From: Dermatophagoides farinae
Lineage: Eukaryota > Arthropoda > Arachnida > Sarcoptiformes > Pyroglyphidae
DNA length: 64,000 nucleotides
Assembly (NCBI RefSeq): GCF_024713945.1
Contig: NC_134681.1
Coordinates: forward strand, 4,875,501-4,939,500
Direction: 5' to 3'
Numbering within the stretch: the first letter of the stretch is position 1; the number at the start of each line of letters is the position of its first letter. The notes beneath the pieces are model-generated. The model did not search any database and had not been told where the DNA came from. It saw only the letters and a list, made by a program, of their open reading frames with translations. Position numbers and translations under genes: made by a program. This document shows, piece by piece, positions 25,101 to 39,898 of this stretch.

Positions 25101-28100
25101 TCACTAAAGTGGCAAAAGTTATTGGTCACACACACGCACACAAAACAAACCTGTCATCCCCTACAATCTCAAAACTTGTTTGTGTGTGTGTGTGTGTGTA
25201 CTAATAACGGCTGGCACGATATATATATATATATAGTCATATTAAGAATGGAATTTCTTTTCATTTTCCATTTATGAGATATGATGAAAATGGATACAAA
25301 TAGAAAATAAAAAATTCTGCTGTTGATAATATAGTTTGTTTGTTTTTGTTTTCGGTAGTAAATAATAGAATAGATCAGAACAGATCATATTTTCAGTGTA
25401 TTGGAAAAATATTCTTGTTTTTTTCTCTCTCTCTTTTGAAACAACAATGTAGATTATGTTTCAATTTGTCAAAATTCTATTGAATTTTTTTTTGTCTGTT
25501 TTTTTCATTCATTGAAATTAAATTCACATACAGAATATGAAAAAGAATTGTAAAAATTGAAAACAAAAATTTTTTTTTTCTCTGTACGGAACTTATTTAC
25601 AAACAGAATTTATTCGATAAAAATCATGGTAGAAATTTTTTAAAAAAATACGGTTATTCCAATCACTAGGTGATAAAACAACCAAATTCAATTTTCTTCA
25701 ATTCTTCAAATAGTGTGTATTGGTTTTTTTTTCATCACTACTCACTACTCTTATCACATTTTGGTGATCAATCAAATGAATGAATGGAAAATGGAAAAAT
25801 TGTTTTATTTTATTTTTTTTTTCTTCCACTTTCATCAACTACTAGATTCATATTCATAGCTTGTTGCCAAATATGAATATCATTCGACCAATTCGTACAT
25901 ACACAACTTAATTTTTAGAATTATTATTATTATTATGTGGCTAGATGGCCAACAATAACGAAAACAATATACATGATGATGATGATGATTAATTTATTCC
26001 TGTAGAATATTGGTTGAACCATAAGAAATTTTTTTTTTATTTTTTTTTTGAATTCTTTATTCGTTATTGAATATATAATCTATGACCATTCATGTAATAA
26101 TTTATATAATTCGTTTATTTGTCAATGTCAAAATGTATTTTATGGTTGCTGTTGACCACACACACACATATATCATCATTATTGCTGAAACTAGAATAAT
26201 ATTGAAAAAAATTCATCACGTTTTTTGACTAGATTTCCATTTTTTTTCTACTGAAAATTCAAAAAAAAAAATGTTTGAAATATCCATAAAAAATGAGTTG
26301 AAAATAAATTTATAACTCGAACAACAACAACAACAACAGCAGCAAAAATTCTTGACAATGGTAAATAAAAATAAAAAAAAAAAAGTCAAGAATAAATGAA
26401 TGAAACAAAACAAAAAAAAATCCACAGAATTTGAAATACGATTCGTATATTGTTCAAGATATGAAAATATGATGCCGGAAATACAATAGCAATTGTATAA
26501 AGGTCAAAGGTTTTTTTTTCCTATTCGGATGATATCAAAAAATTAGTCGTAGTAAATTACCAACAATTTAAATGAATCATCAAATTGTCAACCAGTTTAG
26601 TATATTATTAGCTACCGTAAATAAAAAGTGAGAGAAAGAGAGAGAGCTTTGAGTTCGTTATTTTTTATTATTATTATTACACACAGACACACACACACTA
26701 CCGAAATTCAATACCGATGAATGATTAGCTCAATAAAATTGAGAAAAAAAAACAACACTATTGGCCGACAAGAATCACACCATAAATGAAAAATAAACAA
26801 ACAAACAGAAAGATAGAAAAATTCGGGTCATAAACGGTAACTTCGGCAATAAAAAAAAAATTCTCAGGTAGCCAAAAAAAAAATAAAAATAAATAGTTTA
26901 TTATGGGCGTCAATGACGATGATAAACAAACAGACAAAACAAAATAAAACAAAAAAAGAAAGAACAAACACTCGGCACATGGACATAATTCACCAAACAA
27001 AAAAAAACGAAAAAAAAACAACAACAAACGAAACAATGACGTGATAGAAAAAAAAATGTTTTATTGTTTGTGAGAAATGGTAACCAGAAATAAAAAGCGA
27101 AAAGAATCGAAAAATAACCAAAGACAATAAATAAATATAAATGAAAAAAAATTGAAGATTTAATATTACAATGCTACATTGGTTCATTTACACTGTGAGT
27201 GAATGAAAATTAAAGAAAATTTTCGATTCATTTCATTGTCCAAATGTGTCTTATGCAATAACATATGACTTTTTCTTCTTCGTTTTTTTTACCATTTCAT
27301 TGTCATTGGTAAAAGTTTTTCCATTAATCCCTATATATATTGGATTTGGAAAGAAATCTCATTGGAATAATTTTTATTGAAAAAAAAATAAAACAAAACC
27401 AGAAAGAAAAAGAAAAGAATCAACAAACATCATTACCAGTACTACTTTTCATGCATTTTATTTTTGTTTTTACTTTTTTTTTGCTGAGAAAAAAAAATTC
27501 TTACTAAAATGACAAAAACAATTGACTGGATGAATGAATTTGTTCTGCGAACATTCTAACAAACAAACAATAAACTTTTCAAGAATATTCGTGCAGTTAT
27601 ATATTTCTAATAAATTTCCCTGTTTCAAATGATTCCAATAAAAAAAATCACATTTTTTTTAAAAACCAAATCATCATATGGGTGGATGTTTGTTGGATAT
27701 TGTAAAGGAATAATATCCGTTTATTATTATCAAACAAACAAATAATATTGATCATCCACATGATGATGATGATGATGATCAGAAAGAGAATTGCATTCAA
27801 ACAAACAAACAAACAAACAAACAAACATTTATATTTATAGATATAAATTATAGCTGGCGATGGCATTTTGGTTTTATATTTTTTTCCTCTTTATCACTTT
27901 CTCCATTTTTGTGTGTGTGTGTGTGCATTGCATACATAGAGAGAGAGAGAGAGAAAAATATGTCACAAATAATGGCCAAATATATTGACACACACACACA
28001 CACACACACACACAAAGATTTTTATATGGACAAACACAAAAACGTACATATGTGTGGCACATATATATAAAATATTATAAAATATGGAATGTTGTATATA

Positions 28101-29373
28101 TATATTGAAATATTACATAAATAATATGATCAATTATTAATCTATAACATCAGTCAAATCAAGTACCAAGCAATGAGAGAAAGGAAACAAGAACAACAAC
28201 AACAACAACAAAAACAAAAAAAGTAAAGAAATCGTTAAATGTCGCCGCCGCCACCGCCATTGCCGACAAAAACGATAAAAAAAAGACCCAAGAAGAACCT
28301 AGAATAGTGGAGTAAATATGACTAAAAAAAATAAAAATAAAAAGTTTTGTACGAATAATAATAATAATGTTTCTATATATATATATTTATACGTGTGTGT
28401 GTGTGTGTTTTGGCCAAATTTTTTTTTTTTGTTCCCAATTGCTTTTCATCCAAGATCAAACTTGTGGCTATAGCAAAAGCTTGATTAGTGCTTTACCAGA
28501 ATCAGGGAGGACAAGAGGGCATGTTCTTCATTTCGGAAACTTTCTCACCTAACAAAAAAAAAAAATTCAACCAATGTAAAACTGTATGGGTTTTCCAATA
28601 TGAAAAAAAAACATTTTTGTCCTCATCTACCCCTTAGTCAATCTGGTAACCATAAGCTAATAGAATAATAACATATAAAAAAAAGTAAAACTTCAATTTG
28701 CTAGAAAAAAATTCATCATTATTGAATGGAATATATAAATAAATGAATGAATAAACCAAACGGTGGCTAGCTAGCTAGCTAAAAAATCAATATTACCAAA
28801 GAACGAAACCGAAAAAAAAATTCTTCATGGAGATCAAAGGCGCCTCATGTTGTTGTTTTACATCCACGAATAAATAAATAAAAAAACATTTCGAACCATT
28901 TTACTTTATAAAGAAAAAGAATATGTAAAAAAAAGTGATAGTCAAGTGATACATGCCGAAAAAAAGTGTTTAGCTAATCAATTTATTCTTCATTCTCTGA
29001 ATGATGTTTGGTCAATTTCTTGTTTTTCTCTTATTTTATATTCTTTTTTTCAAGTTTTTTTCCGATATAATTTATATTCACAAATGAACATACATAGATT
29101 ATTATTTGGTTGTGGACCAGGTGGAGGTAATGGCCGATAATGTCGTCCATGTTTAGTTTTATTATTATAAAATGATCGACCTCTATATATTGATTGACGT
29201 TGTCGTTGTTGTTGTTGTTGTTGTTTTGAATTGTTTCTAATGGACGTTGTTGTTGTTGTTGTTGTTGGTTTTATTGCTGTTGAAATATATTGTCGACCAC
29301 GTTTATTTCTTTTAATATTAAAGAAATTCCGATAAGAATTTTGAGCTAACCATGATGATAATAATAATGGTGT

Positions 29374-29407
<34 letters not shown>

Positions 29408-32400
29408 GATTTTGATAAACGATAACGATAATAATTGAAAATTTTTTGCTCATCATCATTATCATAATCGATAACATTAACATTTTTATTGTTGATTGTA
29501 GTCGATTCGTTTATATTGATAGTTTGATTGGCAGTAGTAATTGGTGATGGATCAACAATAAAATTGGTCAAATTATTTTTATAATCATTATTATCATCAT
29601 TGTTGGTCAATAATAATGATGAAGATTTTGATGATAATGGCCATAATTGCATTGTACTTATTGTATAAACATTATTGAATAATAATAACAATGATAAAAA
29701 GAATCTAATAATTGTATGGAAAATTTGTAACATTTTTTTTCTTGTTAATGAATGTTGTTTGTTTACTGATGATGATGATGATGATGATGATTGGAAGACA
29801 AGATGATTATTATCTAAATTTTTATCTACTATAATCAATGATGATGATGATCGAAATAATCTTGTATGATGATTATGATCGATTTGTAGATGTGAACACC
29901 AATTATTTATGGCAGGATTGTATTTGAATCGATTTAATATTATCGATATGATTGATTCAAATAATACAATTTTAATTGATTTCACAACCAATAATGGAAA
30001 ATTTTTGTCATTTTTTCTATTTGATTTCATTATCATCATGTTGATAATTGATAGATCGTAAGAGAACTGAATGTAGGAATGAATGAATGATAATGATATG
30101 TATGGTAATTTTTAATTTAAAAAAAAAATTTTTGTTTGAATTTTCCAATGAGCAATTTCTTTTTGTCGTTTTTTTTTATGATTCAAAATTTTCAATTCTT
30201 TCTTTGTTTTTTTTTTGGTTGTTCTATTTTTTTTTTCGTAGATTCATTCATTCATTACTATAGTGTGTTTGTTTAATGAGAAACAAAACAGCAAACAAGT
30301 TTTTTTTCTTCTTCTTCTTCTTGTTCAATGTAATTTTCAATTATCTTGTATGTGTAGATTCTTCTATTAAAGCTCAAGGCGCCATTCTTTAACATTATTC
30401 TTTTTCTATTTTTTTTAGTAATAAATGTAGAATTTTAGGTTTTTAATAATTTTCTTAAATTTTAGCCATTTTCATGATAATCATTATCACACACACTGGT
30501 TGACGTTTGGTATGAAAATTCTTAATGTTAAACTATTACTGTTACAAAGAAATCGTTGCGAAATGAAATTCAATCAAATTGAAATTACAAAAAAAAAATA
30601 CACATAGATTGTGGTAAAATGCCATGATGATGATGATGATGATGATGATAATAGTAATGAAGAAAAAAGTTCAAACAAATGAAATCCAATCAAATTCCTG
30701 TGTATGGTATCTGTGTGTGTGTGTGTGCGTGAATTATTTTAAAATTCTTTGTTGTCGTTGCTTTTTTTCCCCCGTAAGCCGATGATGATGATGAAAGTTA
30801 ATTGAAAAACGTGCGTTCAATTCTTGAAAAAAAGGGTTCACAGGTTTTTTTTTTACTGTAGAATAAGAAATGAATTACACAATGTGCCTGTGTGTGCGTG
30901 TATGTGTATGAGAAACAATGAAAAAAAAACGAAAATGTTCACGGTCCGAATCTTGTAATAATACGAATGACGTTTCGCGGAATAAATTTTGATTTTTTTT
31001 TCATTTCAAATAAATTCATGGATTTTTGTCTTCTCACATTTCGTTGAGAAATAATTTTGAATCAATTTCTTTTTTTTTTGATTGAAAAAAAGAGATGCAC
31101 AATGACAGGAAATTTATTTTCCATACATGTGATTTTTATTATTATTCTTTGAGTTTGTTTTAGATTTAGAGAGAGAGAGAGAGAGAGAAAAAAAAATTGA
31201 ATACAGAATCCAATACAGAATGACAATGATGATGATGATTGTGGTGAAAGCAAAGCAAAAAAAAAACAAAAACTTTATTCAATCTGATACATATGGTCAG
31301 AATAATGTGCACTTTTTTTGAAACACAATAGATTTGTGTTGCCAGAATGGAAATAAAAAAAAGAAGAAAAATTATTCACTGATTGTGACATGAATAATTT
31401 CAGATATATAAATATATTGGTGAATGTTAACATTGATTAAGTTTTTTTTTTCATTCAGAATTGAAATTCAGAATTTTTTTTTAAGAATCTGAATGAAAAT
31501 GTAAATTGAAACAATGACAACAAAAAAAAACCACAACGATACGAAACAAGAAAAAAAACTGCCAAAATTGATTTTACGAACAACAAAACCAGAAAAATAA
31601 ATACTGCTTATCGATTGAAATTCGTTTATTCTGCTGTCGTCGTCGTCGTTGTTGTTGTTGTTGTTGTTGTTGTTGATAATTCTTATTGTTTTTGTTGATC
31701 ACAATGTTTTTTTTTCTTTGATTAGATCTCACTAATATATTTTTTTTGTTTTGTTTTTGAATTTGATTCGATCGTATTTTTTTTTCTCTGTATCTCGTTA
31801 ATCAGTACATAATCGCAACATAGGAATAACAAATGTGAATCGAATAGAATCGGATGTTGTAATTGGAAAGAAGAAGATGAAAGTTTTTGTTGTTGTTGTT
31901 GTTGTTGTTTTCGCGGTGAACAAAAAGAGAATACAAGAGAACAAAAAGTTTATTTTTCATTCAATCAAATGAAATGAGTTATCGTAATCATCATTGTCAT
32001 CATTTGGAAATGTCAAAATTAAATTACTTTTGAATGATGATAAAAGTACAAATCGGTTTAATATTAGAGTTTGAACACGAATTCTTTTCTTGGATGTTTT
32101 GAATGCGAATTTTTTCTCTTTCTTTTGGTGAAAACAAGAACAAAACAAAAAACAAATTGGCGATACTTGTTTTAAACAATAATGAAAAAAAGTTATCATC
32201 ATCATCATCCTTTGTGTCGATTTGGAACAGAAAAGAAAAACGAGAAAAAAAAACGAAAAAATTTTCACTTTTTTTTCTTTAATCAATCAACAGATAATGA
32301 TGATTACATTCATTCATTCCATTGAATCGAACACAACACAAACACTTAACTATTGTTCAAAATAATTCAATTTCCAATGGACAATTCTTTATTTGAAGCA

Positions 32401-34431
32401 ATACATGATATATGATTCAGGTCAAGTGAATGAAGACCATATATATATATATATGCACATTGAATAAACAATAGAAATTTTCGTTAAATTTATTGAAGAA
32501 GATTTACGATAATGTTACATGAAATGTTTGACGTGTTTTCTTTTCTTTTCTATTTTTTTTGAAGGTATAAAGAATATATATATCTCTTCACATATTGAAA
32601 ATTATCATTACTTTTTTTTATCAAGAATCAACAAATTCAATTATTTATGAGTGTAAACGATTTTCTGTTCTCATACTAGAATCAATTGTATGAATCCAAC
32701 GGAAAAACAAAAACAAAAACAATCATCTTGTTGTTGTTGTTTTTGTTGTTGTTCTCTTCTATGGATGTGTTTATTTTTTTTTTTTTTTTGATCCATTTGT
32801 GAATTCGTGATCATCATCATCATCATCATAGTTTGGTGGTTAGCAAGAATAGATGAGAACAAACAAACAAACAAAAAAATTGACAATGAAATTGATTAAA
32901 TTTTTATTTGTTTTCGCATTGGATTCTATTTTTTTTTTTTTTTTTTGGTTCAAAGAAGTAATAAAAAAAAAGATTCAAAACAAAATCATACGAAACAAGA
33001 ATTGAATAAAATTTTCATTATATTTGTTTTTTGTTTTGTTTTGTATTTCATTTCATTTTTTTTCAGACAAATCATTTTGAAGACAAAACAAAAAAAAAAA
33101 CACCCACAGGAAAATCAATATTAGTGGACAAATTATTTTTTTCGGTCAAAATCAACAGGAAATAAAAAGTTTTTATTTTTATGCAGAAAATTCTGGTCGA
33201 TTCTGTTGTTTGTTTTGTTTTTTTTCGGCTGAAACAGATAATAATGTTCAGAATCAACATTGAAATTAGTACTAATTGTTAGATAATTAGCTATTTGAAG
33301 CTATATATAGATATATATATGGACAAATGATAAACTGTATATGGTGTATAGTGGTGAATTCCCATTCGGGTGATTAACAAACATTTATAATGTATGAGAA
33401 TTTTAGTATTTTTTTTTTTTTTTTGTTGATGAAAGAATGAAAAATGAACACAATGGAATAGCAGAAAAAAATGGCGACAAATTGTAATGATATTTTTTCT
33501 TTTTTTTTGTTGTTGAAAATGTGTATACAGATAATTCTTTGTATGAAATGAGAAAATAATCGATTAAACGAAAATGTAATCAAAATTCAAATACAGAATC
33601 AATGTAACGGCGACGATAATAAACAACAACAACAACAACAACAACCATATGGAGAACAAAATTCAAGTGACAATTGTTTTGAAATGAAATTGAATGAATG
33701 AATATTTGAAATCAATATTGATGTGTGTGCGCCCGCGAGAGAGAAAGAATAATTTTTTTTCACTGTTGTTGCAGTTGGTTTGGTTTTCATGATTTTAAAT
33801 GTCGAAAACAAACAAACAAAAAAAAATTTTGATTTTTTTTCTGTCCAGTAAGGGTTTGCAATTTTTTGACAGTAACGAAAATTTCTGCACTGTTTTTTTT
33901 TCTCTGTTCGGCCATATAATAAGAAAATCTAAACGAAAAATAAATCTATACACCACCACCAACACCACCAGCAGCTGTAGCAGTGGTGAAAATAATTTTT
34001 TTTTTTTTTGACCAAAATAAAAAAATGGGCGTTTATGCGATGGTCAATGAAGCATTTTTTTTTTACTTTTCATGAAAAAAAAAAATTTTTTTTGTTTGGT
34101 TTAAAAAATTTCACTCATCGAAAATATGAAGAAAAATGATGATGATGATGATGATGACGATGAAATGAACCGTAAAGTGAATTTTTTTTTTTGCCAATTT
34201 CATTCTTTCATCATCATCAATATATATGAAACGAATGAGTCATATACACGCGTTACAACAACGATGAGACATGAATGAAATTATTTTTTTTTTCGCTGTC
34301 CATCAAAAATCAAACAACCATAAGATGGACTAAGAATAGAAGAAGAAGAAGAAAAAAAATGACTGACTAAATCAATGGTGGATGAATATGACCATTTTCT
34401 GGTTGGACAACGATTGACCATCATTGACACA

Positions 34432-34469
<38 letters not shown>

Positions 34470-37400
34470 GTACACCGTACACAAATTGAATGATCAATTT
34501 TTTTTTGTTTTGTTGTTGAAAAATAGCTGAAAAAAAAATTAGACAAGAATTTTTTGGATGGCCAAAAATTTACAGAAACAATACACGATATTATTAAGCA
34601 CAGAGAATTTAAATGATTTTTTTAGAAATTTTTTTTTTATTTTTTTTTATTTTCATTCCATCACTTGAATGTTGTTGTGAATGGTTCATAATAAAAACCC
34701 ACAAGACACGAAAAAAAAACAAAAAGAAAAATAATTTTTTTTTTTGTATTGGTTTCTCTCTCTGTGTGTGTGTGTGTGTGTGTAAGTGTATGCACGATGT
34801 TTTTGTCATTGGTCCATCATCATCGTCAAGCCCAACTAACATTATTTTTGGTCCCGCGAATTTTTTTTTTTTTTCGTTTCTCTTTGAACAAATGGTTACA
34901 CATTGGTTATTTTGGATAGTTTAGTTTGTGTATATGAACACACAGACACACACACATGCACAAAAATGCAAACACAAATACATGTTGTATTTGACAGCGA
35001 CGGCGTATTAAAAAAAAAAATAAAAATAAAATAATGTTATACACATGCACCAGGAATATAATAATAACAACAACAACAACAACAACAAAAAAAAATAGAA
35101 GAATTCTATACCATCATCATTATTATCATCAACATTGTAATATCTGTGTGTGTGTTTTGTTATATACGCTTATATCATACGGATACCTAACTCCAACATC
35201 AACACACACACACACACACACAGGAAATTGTGGCATCAATATTCGAACCTTTGAATCAGATATTTTCTTATGTTAACGGAATTTTTTTTCTATTTTCATT
35301 GATGAAAGTAAAATAAAAAAAAGTGAAATGGATAAAAATTGCAAATATATATAAAAAAAAATTGAAAAAGAAAAATAGAATTTCCTGTCAGTCAGAATTT
35401 ATTTTCATTTTTTTTTCATAATCATCACGAATGTAGAGAATTGTGAACAAAAAAAAATTCGAATTTGAAATTGATTTGAGTCACAGACGATGATGATGAT
35501 GATGAGAATTTCTTGTAAATCCACCCACACCATGATGATTGTGTGTGTGTTTGTCACTTGAAAAAATGACCTTAAATCAAATGATGATCATGATCATCAT
35601 TATCATCAATTGATAAATAATCTAAAAGATTTCAGTGAAAAAAAATTTCTTATTTCTTTTTTAAATTGTTTTTGAAATTGAGAAATAACCTCATATTTAC
35701 ATTTCTTCATCAATTTTTCATTGATAGATAGCAAATGATAATCATAATCACACACACAAAATACAGGGAAATAAGAATTGTTCAGTGGTGAAGAGAAAAA
35801 AAAATCTTGAATTTCAATTTCATCACCAAATATTTTCGATTAAATCGACTTTAAATAATGTTTAAAAATGCAATGCTTTTGTAGCCAATATAAAACAAAA
35901 TTACCGATAAAAAAATATCGGATAATATGTGTTTTCGCCATTCCATCCAAAAAAAAAAAAAAATTACATTCTTCACATCCATTTTATTCATTGTGAAAAA
36001 AAACGAAAAAAAAACGTGAGCCGAATAATCAAAAAAAAAAAAAAAAAAAAAACTTTTCCAATAATCGGACAAAGAGAGATGATGAAAAGCTATGAGGAAT
36101 TCAATCTTTTTCAAACTATGAATGAAAGTAACAATTTGAGAAAAAAAAGGAAAAAAACAAAATTTACGATAAAATCTAGACCAGTGCAAAGTTTCATTGT
36201 ATTGATTGGGATAAAATTTTGGAAACTTTTCATAATAATTGAAATTTTTTTTGTTTTCATTTTTCATTTAGAAAAGATTAAATTGAATATAATCGACGTC
36301 AACAACAGTGAACATGATTGAGTGCAGTGAACACTGCAACAATCAACCGATACATTTCATTCAATTCATACCTTATGCATACCTTTCAATTTGATAAACA
36401 ACAAAAAAAAACAACCGTAAAAAAGGTTATTTTTCCAAATATAAAAAAAACAAAAACAACAATAATAATTGAATTTAAACTGACAGAAAAATGAACAATT
36501 GTCGACCAAAAAAAAAAAAATTCAATTCGATTTTCAAGCTAATTCACGTCATTGAATCGATCAGAGAAAAAAAGAGTAACGACAGTTGTAGAATAACCAA
36601 ATCGAACACACAGACCGAAAAATTATTAAATAAATGAATGGATGAATGATTCAATGATTGGGTGAAAGAGAAAGAGAAAATGGAAAATTCAAATTGATTA
36701 ACGACATTTTTTTTTCGATATCGATATGATTTTTGTGCGTGTGTGTGTGTATTCATGTGTAATGAATTTTTTTTTTCACTGTGCGTTGAAATATTGAAAA
36801 TATTTGCTATGAAAAAAAAACCGAACCGAATTTTTTTTTCTTTGTCTGGCCTCACACAAGATTATACGATGTGTGTGTGTGTGTGTGTGAGTACGAGGTT
36901 TTGTGGTCGAGATACCACAAAGATAATTTGTTTTTTTTTCTTCTTTTTTTGTTTTGTTTTGTTTTATTTAAATTGTATGTTTCTCGGGTTTTTTTATTTT
37001 GTCATAATTTTTCTTTTTTTTCTTTTTGAAACCCACTACCATCATCATCATCATCATCATCATTTTTACTATTATTATATGGCCTTATGGATTTCAGTCC
37101 ATTTTGTTTATTGCCCCCACTGTTTTTTTTTTATCATCATCATCATTATGGATCTCTATTTTTTTCATCCATTTGATTATGTTCCGGTGTATTCATCGTG
37201 CCATCATCATCATCATCATCATCAACAACAACAACAACATTGGGCCATAATTTAACAAATTTGGTCTTTGATGTTGTTGTTATTTCTTTCTTTCTTTCTT
37301 TCTTTTTTTTGTACATGGTTGTTTGGCTTTTTCTACATGATTATTGTAATAATAATTTTCTCCTTCTCTCTCTCTCTCATTTTCATTGGAATTCCGGACG

Positions 37401-39856
37401 ATATCACCGATGATGTAGACAGAAAAAAATAGACTAAATAGAATGATGAATAGAACTGAGTGAAAGCAATTGTGTTCCATAAGAGCAACATTTTCATATT
37501 GCACGCGTGAGTAATAAATGAAAAAAAAATGCCAGAGTGGGAATTTATCGTTGGTTAAAATAGGAAAAAAAAGAAAGAAATATTCTATGGAATTCCTTGT
37601 TCCAATGTATGAACAAATAGAATGAACTGAGAAAATAAAAAATATTTTTTTTCCCTTTCTATTATTGGTTGGTCGGTTAATTTTTTTTTTCTTTCATAAT
37701 TCATTTCATATTCAAACACACAATCAAACGATTTGATCAATTGAAAAATTGTAGAGAAAATAAGAGAAAAGAATGGTAGAAAAAAAAATCATCGACAACA
37801 ATTCATTATGGTTTTCGAAATAGGAATTTATCAATTCCTTTTCATCCGTTTTGTTGTCGTTGTTAGTAGGTCATCATCATCATTTTTTCCTTTCTTTTTT
37901 TTGGTAACGAAAAAAAAAATGATTCGGCAAATTCTAAATGGCTACGTTTGATTTACGTGTATTGTAATAATGTTTTTTTATTTGGAAATGGAACCTTGAG
38001 AGAATTCACAGACTTTGTTGTTGTTGTTGCTGTTGTTGTTCACATTTTCAATTTTCCATTAAACCAGAGAGAAAAAAAATCGCATATCTCACCAATTTCA
38101 CTTCTTATGGTTCCAGAAAAAAAATTGATCCTGAAATTTTTTTTTTTTGCACTGAATAAAATGCATTCCCTTTTAACACCCATAAACATTCAAATTTTGC
38201 TTCCCATTTGGTTATGGTAACAATCATTTGCCAAAATGTGTCGGTTTTTTTTGTTGGAACAAGAATATTTCTTGACGAATTTCACGATTCACAGCAATTT
38301 TATATCGAGATGTGTACAATTATTGTTGTTGTCGAATATAAGAAAAAAAAATTTGCAAATAACCTGAATATCAAATTGAATCCTTTTATCACAAATCCAT
38401 AAACAAAATTGATTAATCCGATTAAAGATTGAATAAGAAAGATAGACAAACAAACAAACTCAAAAATAGACAGATCAATCTAAAAATTTGGTCAAAGACA
38501 TATGATGATAGATGTTCTAGATATAGAAATTCATATATGACCACGAAAAAAATGACCATCAGAATTTTTTGTATTTATGAAGCTATCAATCATTTGAATG
38601 TTTTTATTTTGACCAGAACAGAAGAAAACAAAAATATTCAAGCCATTCTTATTGACGATTCATTTTTTTTTTTTTTTTTTTTGGTGAATTGTAATGTGCT
38701 AACTTCTAAATTCTAGTATGTTTTGTTTGTCCGTCTGTGTGTGTGTGTGTGTGGAAAAACTTGGACTAGAATTTTTTGTAATCAATCATATGATTATTAT
38801 TTGAAATAGATATAATCGATGATGATGATGATGATGGTGATGATGATAACCAATAACAACAGACAACAGATACTTGTCGAAATCAAATTGTATCATTATC
38901 GATTATCGATCTTTCGATTTCTTTATTTTTCATTTATTTCATTATTCTCATTTAATCGACATGTCTTGCTGAGAAATTATTAAACAACAAAAATGAACAA
39001 AAACAACCAATATTGGTGAATTATTCGATCATCGAAATTGTTTTATGAGTAAGAAAAACAAAATAATCTTGCCGTTTGAGTGTTTAATAATTATCATAAT
39101 AAAATAATTAATTGAATACAAAGAAAAATTATTGGAAATTCTCCTTTTGTCATTTTTGTTGTTGTTGTTGCTGTTGTTGTTTCACCAGAATAATGTAGCC
39201 ATTCAACCGTAAACAATTTGTAACAAATGTACAAAAAAGTGTTTTTTTTCATTAATTTTTCCATTTACAACATTTGTTTCCAATAATAATTCTTAGTTTT
39301 TGACAAACAAATCGATAATTGTTTTTTTTCAAAATCAATATTCATACAAATCATAATGATGTTTTTTTTCTGGTGACAAATATCGAATGAAAAATTATCA
39401 ACCAAGAGAATATATGAACTTTCACTCTTTTTTAAAAGTAGCTATTTACTTGATTAGCTTTCTCATTTCAATATGGTGACGACGATCATCATCATCATTT
39501 TGCGTGGAACAAATGGTGGTGAATAAATTTGCAATGATGATTAGCTTGTTTTTTCCTTCTCTCTTTGTTCACCCCCTTTATTATTTCACATTTTTTTTCT
39601 GGTTCTGGCTTCGATTTCCATGTTTCAATCGAATTATTCTATCCATCATCATTCATTAATATCATTCATCGTTTGGATATTAATATCAAACAGAAAAGGC
39701 CGGAAAAAAATGAGATTCAAATAATTCAGTGAACCAGAAAAAAAATATCAAGCAAATGATGAAAAACCAAAAAAAAAAAAAAAAAACGAGAAAAAGAAAG
39801 CGCAGAAAAAAAAATCAATTACAAAATGACAGAATATGACAATAACATTCGATTAC

Positions 39857-39898
<42 letters not shown>

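Larger units (their letters stand above)
23051..29093. other. Proximal part of the CUB intron 5
   Basis: 6 kb with CA/TG, ATG, TTG and GA microsatellites. Apart from the block at 28448-28556 nothing coding is seen. Confidence 0.6.

Noticed and set aside
36743-37255. 170-codon plus-strand frame with His and Gln runs
   Set aside because: Translation of TG, T-rich and CAT repeats; no conserved motif.
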